Assembly (NCBI GenBank): GCA_963773625.1
Contig: CAVZCJ010000008.1
Coordinates: 152,764 to 216,763 of the forward strand
Length of the DNA: 64,000 nt
Reading direction: 5' to 3'
From: DATARH01 sp963773625
GTDB lineage: Bacteria > Pseudomonadota > Alphaproteobacteria > ATCC43930 > CGMCC-115725
Positions 47,951 through 58,123 of the stretch are shown piece by piece. The notes under the pieces were generated by a model. The model worked only from the letters and a program-made list of their open reading frames with translations. It searched no databases and was not told where the DNA came from. A program made the position numbers and the translations under genes. Each line of letters opens with the position of its first letter. Position 1 is the stretch's first letter.

Positions 47951-48601
47951 ATGAGGCAGCGCGCATTCGACCTGCCGGTCAGGACCGGGTTCGGCGCAGC
48001 CGATTTTCTCGTATCGGATTGCAACCGCGAAGCCTTCGAGCTGATCGAGCGCTGGCCGGATTGGCCGTCGCCGGCGCTTGTGCTGCATGGACCTTCGGGC
48101 AGCGGCAAGACCCATCTCGCACATCTGTGGTGCGAGCGGGCCGGCGCCGCGTTGATTTCAGGCAAGGCGGTTGATGCCGCGGCCCTTCCGGATGCCGCCG
48201 CCTTGGCGATCGACGACGCCGAGCAGGCGCAAGAAGAGCCGCTCCTGCATCTCTACAACAGCGCGCTCGAGCGCGGAGCGAGCCTGCTGCTGACCCTGCC
48301 GGGGCCGCCGGCCTCAATGCTCATCGCGCTGCCCGATTTGGCCTCTCGACTGCGGGCGCTGCCCATGGCTGGGATCGCGCCGCCGGACGATGCAGTGCTC
48401 GGCGCGGTGTTGCTCAAGCATTTCGCCGATCGCCAGATCGTCGTCCGACCAGGGGTGATCGCCTATCTCATCGCCCATATCGAGCGCTCGTTCGCCGCGG
48501 CGGCCTCGGTCGCGGCGCGGCTTGACGAAGCCGCCCTAGCCGCGGCGCGGCCGATTACCATCAAGCTCGCGCGTGAAGTGCTCGGCGCCTCGGGTCCCTA
48601 G
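47951..48601 (+). CDS. hdaA: HdaA/Hda-like regulator of DnaA
   Basis: The 216-residue AAA+ protein opens with RQRAFDLPVRTGFGAADFLV, has Walker A GPSGSGKTHLAHLW, Walker B AALAIDDAEQ and a lid with FADRQIVVRPGVIAYLIAHI. It is homologous to the DnaA motor but lacks the DNA-binding domain, as Hda does. Hda with the sliding clamp turns off DnaA by stimulating ATP hydrolysis. The start motif QLPLDL-like for clamp binding is seen as AFDLP near residue 5-9. It ends the plus-strand run. Confidence 0.85.
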   Translation: MRQRAFDLPVRTGFGAADFLVSDCNREAFELIERWPDWPSPALVLHGPSGSGKTHLAHLWCERAGAALISGKAVDAAALPDAAALAIDDAEQAQEEPLLHLYNSALERGASLLLTLPGPPASMLIALPDLASRLRALPMAGIAPPDDAVLGAVLLKHFADRQIVVRPGVIAYLIAHIERSFAAAASVAARLDEAALAAARPITIKLAREVLGASGP

Positions 48602-49116
48602 TCCTCGCCGCCGAGCGATTTCACGGTCACGTAATCGACGAGGCGGTGCCGCTCGCTGCCGATGTCAGCCCAGCTCGTTGCAATGACGAAGCGCGCGCGA
48701 ACCCCGGTCGGGAACTTGCCGTTCACCAAGGTGCTGAAGCCGGGCGAGGTGGGGGCGGCAAGGGCCGCAGCCAGTTCGTGCAGCCCCGGGTTGTGGCCCA
48801 CCAGCATCGCCGTGCCACAGGCTTCGTCGAGCATCTGCAGGCGACGAAGGAGGGTCTCGGACGTCGCCAGATAGAGCCTGTCCTCGTAGTGGATCTTCGG
48901 CGTTGGCTTGTATCCGGCTAGAGCCAGCTCGGCGGTTTGGCGCGCCCGCAGAGCGGTGGAGCACAGCACCAGGTCGAGCGCTCCGATCGCCGCCTGAAGC
49001 GTCTCACCGATCAGCCGCGCTGCCTCGCGGCCGCGCCGGTTGAGCGGGCGCTCGTGGTCGTCGGCGTCGTCGTCCCAGCTCGATTTGGTGTGCCGCAGCA
49101 GATGCAATTGGTGCAT
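48598..49116 (-). CDS. SixA-like histidine phosphatase
   Basis: The 172-residue protein has the RHT catalytic motif near the start (LHLLRHTKSSWDD), the second Arg in PLNRRGREAARLIG, CSTALRARQTAELAL, and the second His in LVGHNPGLHELAAAL. This matches the SixA group of the phosphoglycerate mutase superfamily, which removes phosphate from His residues or other substrates. It overlaps the hdaA stop by 4 bp in convergent orientation. Confidence 0.87.
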   Translation of the reverse strand: MHQLHLLRHTKSSWDDDADDHERPLNRRGREAARLIGETLQAAIGALDLVLCSTALRARQTAELALAGYKPTPKIHYEDRLYLATSETLLRRLQMLDEACGTAMLVGHNPGLHELAAALAAPTSPGFSTLVNGKFPTGVRARFVIATSWADIGSERHRLVDYVTVKSLGGED

Positions 49117-49144
49117 CGGCGATCCTCCACGCCGGACTTTCTTT

Positions 49145-50152
49145 TTAATACATGTCCGGCGTGATCACGTTCTGCGGATTATTCGTCAACAATGCGGCAC
49201 GCATCGTTTCGGCCGATTTGCGCCGGGTATCCATCCAGGAATGCGGGGTCAGCCAGGCCGAATGCGGGGTGATGACGAGCCGGCCCTCGAGCCACTCCTC
49301 GCGGGCGCGGTAGGCGCGCAGCAGTTCGGGGATCGGCTCGACTGGCGGCTCGACCGGCAGCACGTCGAGCCCCGCGCCGGCGATGTGGTCGCTCTTCAAC
49401 AGCGTGTAGAGCGCGTCGAGATCGAGGATCGGGCCGCGCGCGTCGTTAACCACGACCGCGCCCTGGGGCAGCAGCGACAGCTGGTCATGGCCGATCATGC
49501 CCTTGGTTTCGACCGTCAGCGGGCAGTGGATCGAGAGCGTGTTGGTCTGGCGCATCAGGTCTTCGAGGGTCGCGGCGCGTTCGATGCCGAGGCCAAGCTC
49601 GTGCCCGTTCGGATGCTTCGGGTCATAGAAAATGACCCGAAAATTGAACGCCTTGGCCCGCAGCGCCACCGCAGTGCCAATGCGGCCTAGCCCGACAATG
49701 CCAAAAGTCTGCGTGCCGAGCCGCTCGATCAGCGGGTTCTGGAACGAGCGCCACGGCTCCGGCGGATTGTGGCGCTGGTATTCGTGATGCAGCAGGATGC
49801 CGCGCCGCAGGCACAGCGCCAGCGCGATGGCGTGGTCGGCGACCTCCGTGGTGCCGTAATCCGGCACGTTGCAGACGAGGACGTTGCGCGCCGCCGCCGC
49901 CGGCCGGTCGAGCTTGTCGTAGCCAACCCCCATGCGGACGATGCAGCGCAGCTTGGGGAAGCGCGCGAGGTCGGCGCCGGTAACGCCGAACCCCATGATC
50001 ATCAGCCCGTCGGCCTCGGCGCAATCGGCATCGGAGAGCTGACTGAGCGCATCGACGTCGCGTTTCACGACCTTCACATCGCCGCCGAGGACGCCGCGCT
50101 CGAGTTCGTCGGGCTGTTGGCGGGCCTCGGGATAAAGCACGGTAACGGGCAT
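49145..50152 (-). CDS. NAD-dependent D-2-hydroxyacid dehydrogenase family protein
   Basis: The 335-residue protein has the NAD loop FGIVGLGRIGTAVALRAKAF, the substrate Arg in VVNDARGPILDLDAL, the Glu in VLPVEPPVEP and the proton-relay His in VITPHSAWLTPHSW. It is of the phosphoglycerate dehydrogenase/CtBP type. The substrate is not known. It shares the strand with a Gfo/Idh/MocA gene upstream at 22 bp, so a joint sugar- or hydroxyacid-related role is likely. Confidence 0.85.
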   Translation of the reverse strand: MPVTVLYPEARQQPDELERGVLGGDVKVVKRDVDALSQLSDADCAEADGLMIMGFGVTGADLARFPKLRCIVRMGVGYDKLDRPAAAARNVLVCNVPDYGTTEVADHAIALALCLRRGILLHHEYQRHNPPEPWRSFQNPLIERLGTQTFGIVGLGRIGTAVALRAKAFNFRVIFYDPKHPNGHELGLGIERAATLEDLMRQTNTLSIHCPLTVETKGMIGHDQLSLLPQGAVVVNDARGPILDLDALYTLLKSDHIAGAGLDVLPVEPPVEPIPELLRAYRAREEWLEGRLVITPHSAWLTPHSWMDTRRKSAETMRAALLTNNPQNVITPDMY

Positions 50153-50173
50153 TTCATTCCCCTTCGGCTTGGT

Positions 50174-51187
50174 TCAGTCGTGGGCGACGCGCACCGGGCG
50201 CCGCTGAGCGGCGGAGGCGACAATCGCCTCGAATACGGCGACCCCGTGTACAGCCTGCTCGGGCGTGACGGGGTAGGCGGGGCCGCCTTCGATGGCGCCG
50301 GCGAACGCCTCCATCTCGGCGAGCAGCGTGTTGGCGCCCTTGCCCTCGGTGATTTGCGGCGGCAGCGCCGCGTGGCGGCCGCTCGGCGGGCCGTCCGGGG
50401 TCGGGGTGAAGTGGAGGTCGAGATTGGGGGTGCGCAGCTCAGCGCAGCCTTTGGTGCCGAACACCGCGAGCCGGTAGCTGACCGTCGTCACCAGCGAGCA
50501 GACCATGCTCGCGGACATACCGTTGCGCATGCCGAACATCACGCTTGTCGTGTCCTCGGCATCATAGGCGACGGCGCGCCTGAGGCTCGAGGCGTAGACC
50601 TCGTCGATCTCGCCGAACAGGTGGATCATCGCGTCGACATTGTGGACGCCGAGGGCAGTCATCGCCCCGCCCGGGGCCTCCACCTGGGTCGCGCGCCAGG
50701 ATCCCTCGGCCATGAACAGGCCGGCCGGTGTATTCTGCTCGCCGTAGCAATGCGCGATCGTGCCGAGCCTGCGGTCATCGACCCGCGCCTTCAACTCGAT
50801 CATGTTCGGATGAAAGCGTCGCGGGTAGGCCACGCCGAGCGTCACTCCCGCGCGACGCACCGCCTCGATCGCCGAAGCAGCGCTTTTGCGGTCGAGGGTG
50901 AACGGCTTTTCCATGAAGACGTGCTTGCCCGCGGCGGCGGCGAGTTCGACGTGGCGCCCATGCTCGCTGTGCGGGGTCGCGAAATAGACCGCGTCGATCT
51001 CGGGATCGGAGAGGATCGCGTCGAGGCTGTCGTAGAGCGCGATGCCCTTTTCGGCGCAGAACGCCGCGGCCTTGGCCGGGGTGCGGGTGTGTCCGGCGGT
51101 GAACCGGATTCGCTCGCTGTTGCCTTGCACGGCGCTGACCAGCGTGCGGCCCCAATGCCCTATCCCCACCACCGCAATGCGGATCAT
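50174..51187 (-). CDS. Gfo/Idh/MocA family oxidoreductase
   Basis: The 337-residue protein has a Rossmann start IAVVGIGHWGRTLVSAV, the family motif HVFMEKPFTLDRKSAASAI with the catalytic Lys, and GVAYPRRFHPN in the C-terminal domain. These enzymes oxidise or reduce sugars and inositols with NAD(P). The substrate is unknown. It starts the two-gene unit with the 2-hydroxyacid dehydrogenase. Confidence 0.87.
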   Translation of the reverse strand: MIRIAVVGIGHWGRTLVSAVQGNSERIRFTAGHTRTPAKAAAFCAEKGIALYDSLDAILSDPEIDAVYFATPHSEHGRHVELAAAAGKHVFMEKPFTLDRKSAASAIEAVRRAGVTLGVAYPRRFHPNMIELKARVDDRRLGTIAHCYGEQNTPAGLFMAEGSWRATQVEAPGGAMTALGVHNVDAMIHLFGEIDEVYASSLRRAVAYDAEDTTSVMFGMRNGMSASMVCSLVTTVSYRLAVFGTKGCAELRTPNLDLHFTPTPDGPPSGRHAALPPQITEGKGANTLLAEMEAFAGAIEGGPAYPVTPEQAVHGVAVFEAIVASAAQRRPVRVAHD

Positions 51188-51290
51188 CCGGCGCTCCCTG
51201 CGTCACCTCGGGCTGTTCTACACCGCCGCCGTCCCGACGGTCACTCCGTCACGCGCATGACAGGGGCGTAACCGGGCGGTAAAATTGCCA

Positions 51291-51303
51291 GGATAGGCTA
51301 TCC
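51291..51303. promoter_or_regulatory. Perfect palindrome upstream of ppk1
   Basis: GGATAG, G, CTATCC forms a perfect 13-bp palindrome 26 bp before the ppk1 start codon. Its position overlaps the likely promoter or early leader, so an operator is possible. No known regulator consensus was matched. Confidence 0.3.
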
Positions 51304-51329
51304 CGTTGGGATTTGGCCGGAGGCAGGTC

Positions 51330-53462
51330 GTGGACACGGGCGCTCAAGTTATCGAAATCCGGCCATCGGACCAGGCCTCGCCTGACCGCTTTATCAACCG
51401 CGAGCTATCGTGGCTCGCTTTCAACGAGCGGGTGCTGGCGGAGGCCGACAACCTGCGTCATCCGCTGTTGGAGCGGCTGCGCTTCCTGTCGATCTCGGCG
51501 AACAATCTCGACGAGTTCTACATGGTCCGCGTCGCCGGACTCAAAGGCCAGCTCCAGGCCGGCATCGTCACCGTGAGCCAAGACGGGCTGACCCCGGCGC
51601 AGCAGCTCGAGGCGATCCAACTTCGCGCCAAGAAGTTGATGGAAAACCAGCAGGCCGCCTGGCTGGAGCTGCGCGCCCTGCTCGGCGCCACGGGGATCGG
51701 CATCGTCGGGCCGACGGACCTCGAGCCAGGCGACCGGACTTGGCTCGAGAAGCGCTTTCTCGCCGACATCTTTCCGGTGCTAACTCCGCTGGCCCTCGAC
51801 CCGGCGCACCCGTTCCCATTTGTCGCCAATCGCGGGTTCGGTCTCGGGCTGACGCTCGACCGGGTCAGCGACAGCCAGCGTCTGCAGGCGCTGATCCTCA
51901 TCCCGGCTTCGGTCGAGCGCTTCATCCGCCTGCCCGGCGAGCGCATGCGCTTCCTGCTTGTCGAGGACATGATCGGGATGTTTCTCGATCACCTGTTCCC
52001 GGGTTTCGCGGTGGTCGCCCAGGGCGCGTTCCGGGTGCTGCGCGACAGCGAGGTCGAGATCGAGGAAGAGGCCGAAGACCTGGTGCAAGTGTTCGAGACG
52101 GCGCTGAAGCAGCGCCGCCGCGGCCATGTCATCTATCTTGGCGTCGACGCGCTAATGCCGTCCGAGTTGCGCGATTTCCTGTCCGAGAAGCTCGACGCGG
52201 CGCCGGGCGATATCTTCGCCACCGCGGGCATCCTCGGGCTCGACGACACCGCCGAGCTGATCACCGACGAGCGTCCCGATCTCAAGTTCGAGCCGTACAA
52301 CGCGCGTTTCCCGGAGCGCATTCGCGATTTCGGCGGCGATTGCTTCGCGGCGATCCGTCAGAAGGATATCGTCGTCCACCACCCGTATGAGAGCTTCGAC
52401 GTCGTCGTTCAGTTCCTGCGCCAGGCGGCGCGCGATCCGGCGGTGGTGGCGATCAAGCAGACGCTCTACCGCACCAGCAGCGACAGCCCCATCGTGCGTG
52501 CGCTGGCGGAGGCGGCGGAAGCGGGCAAGTCGGTCACCGCGATGATCGAACTGAAGGCGCGGTTCGACGAGGAAGCGAACATCCGCTGGGCGAGGGACCT
52601 CGAACAGGCGGGTGTGCAAGTCGTCTATGGCTTCATGCGCTTGAAGACGCACGCCAAGGTCACGCTGGTGGTGCGCCGCGAGGCCGGCGAGTTGCGCTCC
52701 TACGTCCATTTCGGCACAGGCAACTACCACCCATATACGGCCAAGGTTTACACCGACCTGTCGTTTTTCACCTGCGACGCGGCGCTGTGCCAGGACGCAG
52801 GACGGCTGTTCAATTTCATGACCGGGTACGCGAGGCCCTCGCATCTCGAAAAGATCGCGGTGGCGCCGATCAATCTGCGCGAGCGGCTAAGCGAGCTCAT
52901 CGAAGCGGAGATCGCCAATGCGCGCGCCGGCAAGCCGGCGCAGATTTGGGCCAAGATGAATCAGCTGGTCGATCCGGCGATCATCGACATCCTGTACCGA
53001 GCGTCGCAGGAGGGGGTGTCGATCGATTTGGTTGTGCGCGGGATTTGTTGCCTGCGTCCGGGCGTTCCCGGCATGTCCGACAACATCCGGGTCAAGAGCA
53101 TTGTGGGCCGATTCTTGGAACACGGGCGAATCGTCTGCTTCGGCAACGGCAACCGATTGCCCTCCGATCAGGCGCTGGTGTTTATCAGCTCCGCCGACTG
53201 GATGCCGCGAAACCTCAACGGACGCGTGGAAGCGCTGGTGCCGATCGAGAACCTGACGGTGCATCGCCAAGTGCTCGACGAGATCATGGTGGCAAATCTG
53301 CGCGATACGTTGCAAAGCTGGATCTTGTCCGGCGACGGGACCTATGCCCGCGCGCCGACCGAGGAGGAGTTCTCCGCCCATACCTACTTCATGACCAATC
53401 CCAGCCTGTCCGGCCGCGGCCGCGCCTTACGCCGCCGTTCGCCGCGGGTCGTCGCGCGTTGA
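51330..53462 (+). CDS. ppk1: Polyphosphate kinase 1
   Basis: The 710-residue enzyme has the PPK1 domain order. It starts SPDRFINRELSWLAFNERVL, has AISANNLDEF-like SISANNLDEFYMVRVAGL, HHPYESFDVVVQFLRQAARD and the autophosphorylated-His region in YVHFGTGNYHPYTAKVYTD. Later are KIAVAPINLR and RGICCLRPGVPG. It makes polyphosphate from ATP. GTG 51330 is preferred to TTG 51306 because GGAGG lies 7 bases upstream. The ppx gene follows at 4 bp. Confidence 0.95.
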   Translation: MDTGAQVIEIRPSDQASPDRFINRELSWLAFNERVLAEADNLRHPLLERLRFLSISANNLDEFYMVRVAGLKGQLQAGIVTVSQDGLTPAQQLEAIQLRAKKLMENQQAAWLELRALLGATGIGIVGPTDLEPGDRTWLEKRFLADIFPVLTPLALDPAHPFPFVANRGFGLGLTLDRVSDSQRLQALILIPASVERFIRLPGERMRFLLVEDMIGMFLDHLFPGFAVVAQGAFRVLRDSEVEIEEEAEDLVQVFETALKQRRRGHVIYLGVDALMPSELRDFLSEKLDAAPGDIFATAGILGLDDTAELITDERPDLKFEPYNARFPERIRDFGGDCFAAIRQKDIVVHHPYESFDVVVQFLRQAARDPAVVAIKQTLYRTSSDSPIVRALAEAAEAGKSVTAMIELKARFDEEANIRWARDLEQAGVQVVYGFMRLKTHAKVTLVVRREAGELRSYVHFGTGNYHPYTAKVYTDLSFFTCDAALCQDAGRLFNFMTGYARPSHLEKIAVAPINLRERLSELIEAEIANARAGKPAQIWAKMNQLVDPAIIDILYRASQEGVSIDLVVRGICCLRPGVPGMSDNIRVKSIVGRFLEHGRIVCFGNGNRLPSDQALVFISSADWMPRNLNGRVEALVPIENLTVHRQVLDEIMVANLRDTLQSWILSGDGTYARAPTEEEFSAHTYFMTNPSLSGRGRALRRRSPRVVAR

Positions 53463-53466
53463 GGCG

Positions 53467-54993
53467 ATGCCCGATCGCAGTGTAATGGTCTCGCCCGAGC
53501 GCATCGCCGTCATCGACATCGGCTCTAACTCGCTGCGTCTGGTCGTCTTCGAGCGTCTCAACGCGACCTTGTTGCCGCTCCTCAACGAAAAGGTCATGTG
53601 CGGGCTGGGACGCGGTATCGCCCGCACCGGGCGCCTCAATCGCGAGGGCGTCGAGCTCGCCTACGCCAATCTGCAGCGGTTTGTCGCGCTCGCCCGTGCG
53701 CTGGAGGTCGATCACCTGATGGCGATCGCCACCGCCGCGGTGCGCGAGGCGAGCGATGGCCGCAAGTTCGCCGCCGAGGTCGAGCGCCAATGCGGCATCC
53801 CGGTGTGCGTTGTCGATGGCGCCGAAGAGGCGCGTCTGTCAGCCGCTGGCGTCCTGGCCGGTATTCCCGGAGCCGACGGCGTCGTGGCCGATCTCGGCGG
53901 TGGGTCGGTCGAACTGGTGCGCATCAACGCAAGCGGAAGCGGGCACGCGATCGGGGACGGTATTTCGTTGCCATTGGGGCCGCTGCGGCTGGCCGAGCTG
54001 GCGGACAATCCGATGAAGCTCGCCGACACTGTCGAGGAAATCGTCGACGGTGCCGGTCTGTTGCGCGAGGCGGCGGGGAAGACCTTGTTTCTGGTTGGCG
54101 GCGCGTGGCGGGCGATCGCCCGGCTACACATGGAGCAAACCCGATACCCGCTCCATATCATTCACCAGTACACGGTGACCCGGCGGTTGGCGGAAGATTT
54201 TCTCGAAGTGCTGGCGCCGATGTCGCGCCGCTCCCTTGAGCGGATTGCGACGATCAACCGCAAGCGCCTCGAACTGGTGCCGCTGGCCGCAACGATTCTC
54301 TACCGGTTGCTGCAGGTCGCGGCGCCCTCGCAGATTATGTTTTCGGCCTATGGGCTGCGTGAGGGCTACGCCTATGGGCTGCTTCAGCCCGACCCCACCG
54401 CTGACCCGCTGATCACCGCTTGCATGGGAGTTGCGCTCGCGCAGAGCCGCGGGCGCATCGATGGCGACTTGCTCGAACGATGGATAGCGCCGGTTTTCGG
54501 CAAGCTGTCGCCGGAGTCGCGGCGTACGCACCGCGCTGCTTGCTGGCTCAGCGACATCGCCTGGAGCGAGCACCCCGACTACCGCGCAGAGCAAGCCTTT
54601 ACCCGCAGCTTGCGCATGCCGATTGGCGCGGTCGACCATCGTGAGCGGGTGTACATCGCCTCGGCGCTCCACGCGCGCTATGGCGGGGCGCCCGACGATC
54701 CGGTGAAGGCGCAGACGCGGCCATTGCTCAGCGATGACGACGCGGCGGCGGCGCGCAGGCTCGGTCTCGCGCTGCGCCTTGCCTATACCCTGAGCGGCGG
54801 CGCGCTCGATCTGCTCTCGGAGGTCGAGCTAAGCCGCGACGACGACGACCTGGTGCTGGAATTGCCGCCGAGCGGGAGCCTGTTTCAGGGTGAGGCGGTG
54901 GAACGCCGGCTGGGCGCTCTCGCCCGGGCGCTGGCCCTTACGCCACAGATGGTGCGGCGCCGGGTACGTAAGCCGGCGCTGGCCTCGGACTGA
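53467..54993 (+). CDS. ppx: Exopolyphosphatase Ppx/GppA
   Basis: The 508-residue protein has the ASKHA phosphate loops AVIDIGSNSLRLVVFE and VVADLGGGSVELVRI, with TAAVREASDGRKF and a C-terminal HD-like part (HRAACWLSDIAWSEHPDYR). It degrades polyphosphate or pppGpp. The pairing with ppk1, 4 bp apart, indicates joint control of polyphosphate. It is convergent with rnd, two bases away. Confidence 0.93.
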   Translation: MPDRSVMVSPERIAVIDIGSNSLRLVVFERLNATLLPLLNEKVMCGLGRGIARTGRLNREGVELAYANLQRFVALARALEVDHLMAIATAAVREASDGRKFAAEVERQCGIPVCVVDGAEEARLSAAGVLAGIPGADGVVADLGGGSVELVRINASGSGHAIGDGISLPLGPLRLAELADNPMKLADTVEEIVDGAGLLREAAGKTLFLVGGAWRAIARLHMEQTRYPLHIIHQYTVTRRLAEDFLEVLAPMSRRSLERIATINRKRLELVPLAATILYRLLQVAAPSQIMFSAYGLREGYAYGLLQPDPTADPLITACMGVALAQSRGRIDGDLLERWIAPVFGKLSPESRRTHRAACWLSDIAWSEHPDYRAEQAFTRSLRMPIGAVDHRERVYIASALHARYGGAPDDPVKAQTRPLLSDDDAAAARRLGLALRLAYTLSGGALDLLSEVELSRDDDDLVLELPPSGSLFQGEAVERRLGALARALALTPQMVRRRVRKPALASD

Positions 54994-54995
54994 CG

Positions 54996-56162
54996 TTACT
55001 CGCCGGCCGGTCCCGGCAGCGGTACCAGCTCGATGCCCTTGCGCCCGGCGGTCAGCGCCAGGGTGCCGTGTTTCAAGGCTAGCGCGTCGGCGCCGAACAC
55101 CTCTCGGCGCCAGCCGTGCAGCGCGGGAACCTCCGCCTTATCGTCAGCGGCGATGGCTTCGAGATCGTCGGCGGAGGCGACAAGCTTTTGCGCCACCTCG
55201 AAATCTTCGCAGCGCTGCTTCAGCAGCACTCGCAACAGCTCGATCAGCGGCCCCAGTCCCGGCGGACTCTGGGCCTTTTGTGGGATCGCCGCCGGCGGAT
55301 CGCGGTCGGCGATGCCGCGCGCCACCGCGTCGAGAATATCCTGGCCGAGCTTGCCTTCGGCGATGCCCTTGCCAAGGCCGCGGGTGCGGGCCAGGGCCTC
55401 GACGCTTTGCGGCGCGTGACTGGCGATCTCGGCCAGCGCCTCGTCGCGCAAGATCCGCCCGCGCGGCAGGTCGCGTTGTTGCGCCGCCCGCTCGCGCCAT
55501 GCCGCCAAGGCGCGCAGCACGGCGAGAAAACGCGAGTTGCCGCGTCCACGCAACCGGAAGCGATGCCATGCTTCGTCGGGATCGGCGCGATAAAGGGCGG
55601 CATCGGTCAGCGCCGCCATTTCCTCGCCGAACCAGCTCGACCTGTCGTTCTTGGCGAGACGCTGCTGCAGCCGCTCGTAGACGGTGCGCAAATGAACAAC
55701 GTCACCCAGCGCATACTTGATCTGGCGCTCGGTGAGCGGCCGGTGCGACCAGTCGGTAAAGCGCGACGCCTTGTCGAGCTGCGCGCCGGCCAGCTTGCGC
55801 ACCAGGGTTTCGTAGCTCACCGAATCGCCGAATCCGCACACCATCGCGGCGATCTGCGTGTCGAAGAGCGGGTGCGGCACGGCGCCGGAAAGGTGGAAGA
55901 ATATCTCCAAATCCTGCCGCGCCGCGTGGAACACTTTCAGCGTCGCCGCGTCGTTCATCAACGCCAGCAGCGGCGTGAGATCGATGCCGTCGGCGAGGGC
56001 GTCGATGGCGACTGCCTCGTTGGGCCCGGCGACCTGCACGACGCACAACACCGGCCAATAGGTCCGCTCGCGCATGAACTCGGTATCGACGGTGATGAAG
56101 TCTGCCCCCTTCTGGCGCGCGCAAAACTCGGCCAGGGCGGCACTGTCGGTGATCAAATTCAT
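54996..56162 (-). CDS. rnd: Ribonuclease D
   Basis: The 388-residue exonuclease has the DEDD motifs: FITVDTEFMRERTYWP (Asp and Glu), KVFHAARQDLEIFFHLSG (Asp), and the last Asp in LGDVVHLRTVYERL. An HRDC domain follows. It matures tRNA 3' ends. The order rnd divergent from aspS is familiar in Rhodospirillales. Confidence 0.94.
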   Translation of the reverse strand: MNLITDSAALAEFCARQKGADFITVDTEFMRERTYWPVLCVVQVAGPNEAVAIDALADGIDLTPLLALMNDAATLKVFHAARQDLEIFFHLSGAVPHPLFDTQIAAMVCGFGDSVSYETLVRKLAGAQLDKASRFTDWSHRPLTERQIKYALGDVVHLRTVYERLQQRLAKNDRSSWFGEEMAALTDAALYRADPDEAWHRFRLRGRGNSRFLAVLRALAAWRERAAQQRDLPRGRILRDEALAEIASHAPQSVEALARTRGLGKGIAEGKLGQDILDAVARGIADRDPPAAIPQKAQSPPGLGPLIELLRVLLKQRCEDFEVAQKLVASADDLEAIAADDKAEVPALHGWRREVFGADALALKHGTLALTAGRKGIELVPLPGPAGE

Positions 56163-56314
56163 TGGCGAAGGCTATAGCGCGAAAATCGCGCGGCCGGAAT
56201 GGCTAGGAAGGAGGCCGGACGGTTTCAGCGGGGCGCTCGCTTGACAATCGCGGGCGATCCGTGCGTCTTCCGCGCTCTCCACCGCCTGCGGAATTGATCC
56301 GGGACTTCACGGCG

Positions 56315-58106
56315 ATGCATGAGTATCGCACCCATACCTGCGGCGCGCTGCGCCTCGCCGATGCCGGGCAAAGCGCCCGGCTCTCGGGCTGGGTGCATCG
56401 CAAGCGCGACCACGGGCAGCTGCTCTTTGTCGACCTGCGCGACCATTATGGCGTGACGCAATGCGTGATCGACGTGTCGTCGCCGCTCTTCGCGGCGGCG
56501 GACGCGCTGCGGCTCGAAAGCGTCATCACCGTTACCGGCAAAGTTGTCGCGCGCTCGGCCGACACGGTCAATCCGAGCCTGCCGACCGGCGAGGTGGAGC
56601 TGGTGATCGCCGAGATGACGGTGCAGTCGACGGCCGACCCGTTGCCGCTGCCGGTCAACAGCGACGCCGACTATCCCGAGGACATCCGGCTCGCCTATCG
56701 CTTCCTCGATTTGCGCCGCGAGCATGTGCACGCGCACATCATGCTGCGCTCGCATGTCATTGCCTCGATCCGCCGGCGCATGATCGAGCAGGGCTTCACC
56801 GAGTTTCAGACGCCGATCCTCACCGCCGATTCGCCCGAGGGCGCGCGGCCCTATTATGTGCCGAGCCGGTTGCACCCCGGCCAGTTCTACGCGCTGCCGC
56901 AGGCGCCGCAGCAGTTCAAGCAGCTGCTGATGGTCGCCGGGTTCGACCGCTATTTTCAGATCGCGCCGTGCTTTCGTGACGAGGCGAGCCGCGCCGACCG
57001 CGCGCCGGGCGAGTTCTATCAGCTCGACCTGGAGATGAGCTTTGTCACCCAGGATGACGTGTTCGCCGCAGTCGAGCCGGTGCTGCACGGCGTCTTCGAG
57101 GAATTCGCCGAGGGACGCGCGGTAAGCCCGGCGCCATTTCGCCGTATTCCTTATGCCGAGGCGATGCTGCGCTATGGCCAGCGACAAGCCCGATCTGCGC
57201 AATCCGATTGTGCTGCACGACGCCACTGAAACTTTCCGTGGCTCGGGATTTCGCATTTTCGCTGGGATGATCGAGAGCGATCCGCATGTCCGGGTGCGCG
57301 CAATCCCCGCGCCGGGCGGCGGCAACCGCGCCTTTTGCGACCGGATGAATTCCTGGGCACAGGGGGAGGGGCAGCCGGGACTCGGCTATATCTTTTTCCG
57401 CGACGGCGAGGGCGCCGGTCCGGTGGCCCGCAACCTCGGCCCCGAGCGCACCGAGGCCTTGCGTCAGTTGCTCGGCCTCAAGGACGGCGACGCGGTGTTC
57501 TTTGTCGCCGGCGTGCCGGCGGCGTTCCTGCCCTTCGCCAGCAGCGCGCGGCTGAAGATCGGCAGCGAGCTGGGGCTGACCGCGGAGAATTGCTTCGAGT
57601 TCTGTTGGGTCACCGATTTCCCGATGTACGAATTGAACGAGGACACCGGGAAGATCGATTTCAGCCACAACCCGTTCTCGATGCCGCAGGGCGGGCTCGA
57701 AGCGCTCGAGACCCAGGACCCGCTGACGATCAACGCGTTCCAGTACGACATTGTCTGCAACGGCACCGAGCTGTCGTCAGGGGCGATCCGTAACCATCTG
57801 CCCGAGATCATGTACAAGGCGTTTGCCATCGCCGGCTATTCCAGGGAAGAAGTTGAGGCGCGGTTCGGCGGCATGCTCAATGCATTCAAGTTCGGGGCGC
57901 CGCCGCACGGCGGGTCGGCCCCGGGGATTGACCGCATCGTCATGCTGTTGGCCGACACGCCGAATTTACGCGAAATCGTTGCCTTCCCGATGAACCAGCA
58001 GGCGCAGGACTTGTTGATGCAGGCGCCGGGGCCGATCCCCCCGGAACGGCTCAGGGAGTTGCATATCCGCCTCGACCTGCCGCCCGCGCGCGGCTCGCGC
58101 TCATGA
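56315..58106 (+). CDS. aspS: Aspartyl-tRNA synthetase (one frame break)
   Basis: The protein, about 596 residues, has an N-terminal anticodon-binding domain (ARLSGWVHRKRDHGQLLFVD), class II motif 2 (RYFQIAPCFRDEASRADR), the GAD insertion domain and motif 3 (GGSAPGIDRIVMLL). The frame changes near 57179: LRYG should run directly into SDKPDLRNP, a hallmark of the enzyme, but one extra C intervenes. ATG 56315 gives the family N terminus. The gene is essential in bacteria, so the break is almost certainly an error. It is divergent from rnd. Confidence 0.95.
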
Positions 58107-58123
58107 GAGGGAGTGGGATTTCA

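Noticed and set aside
56163..56314. Operator at the small palindrome GCGCGAAAATCGCGC between rnd and aspS
   Set aside because: Short GC-rich palindromes are expected by chance at this base composition, and there is no second copy or known regulator match.
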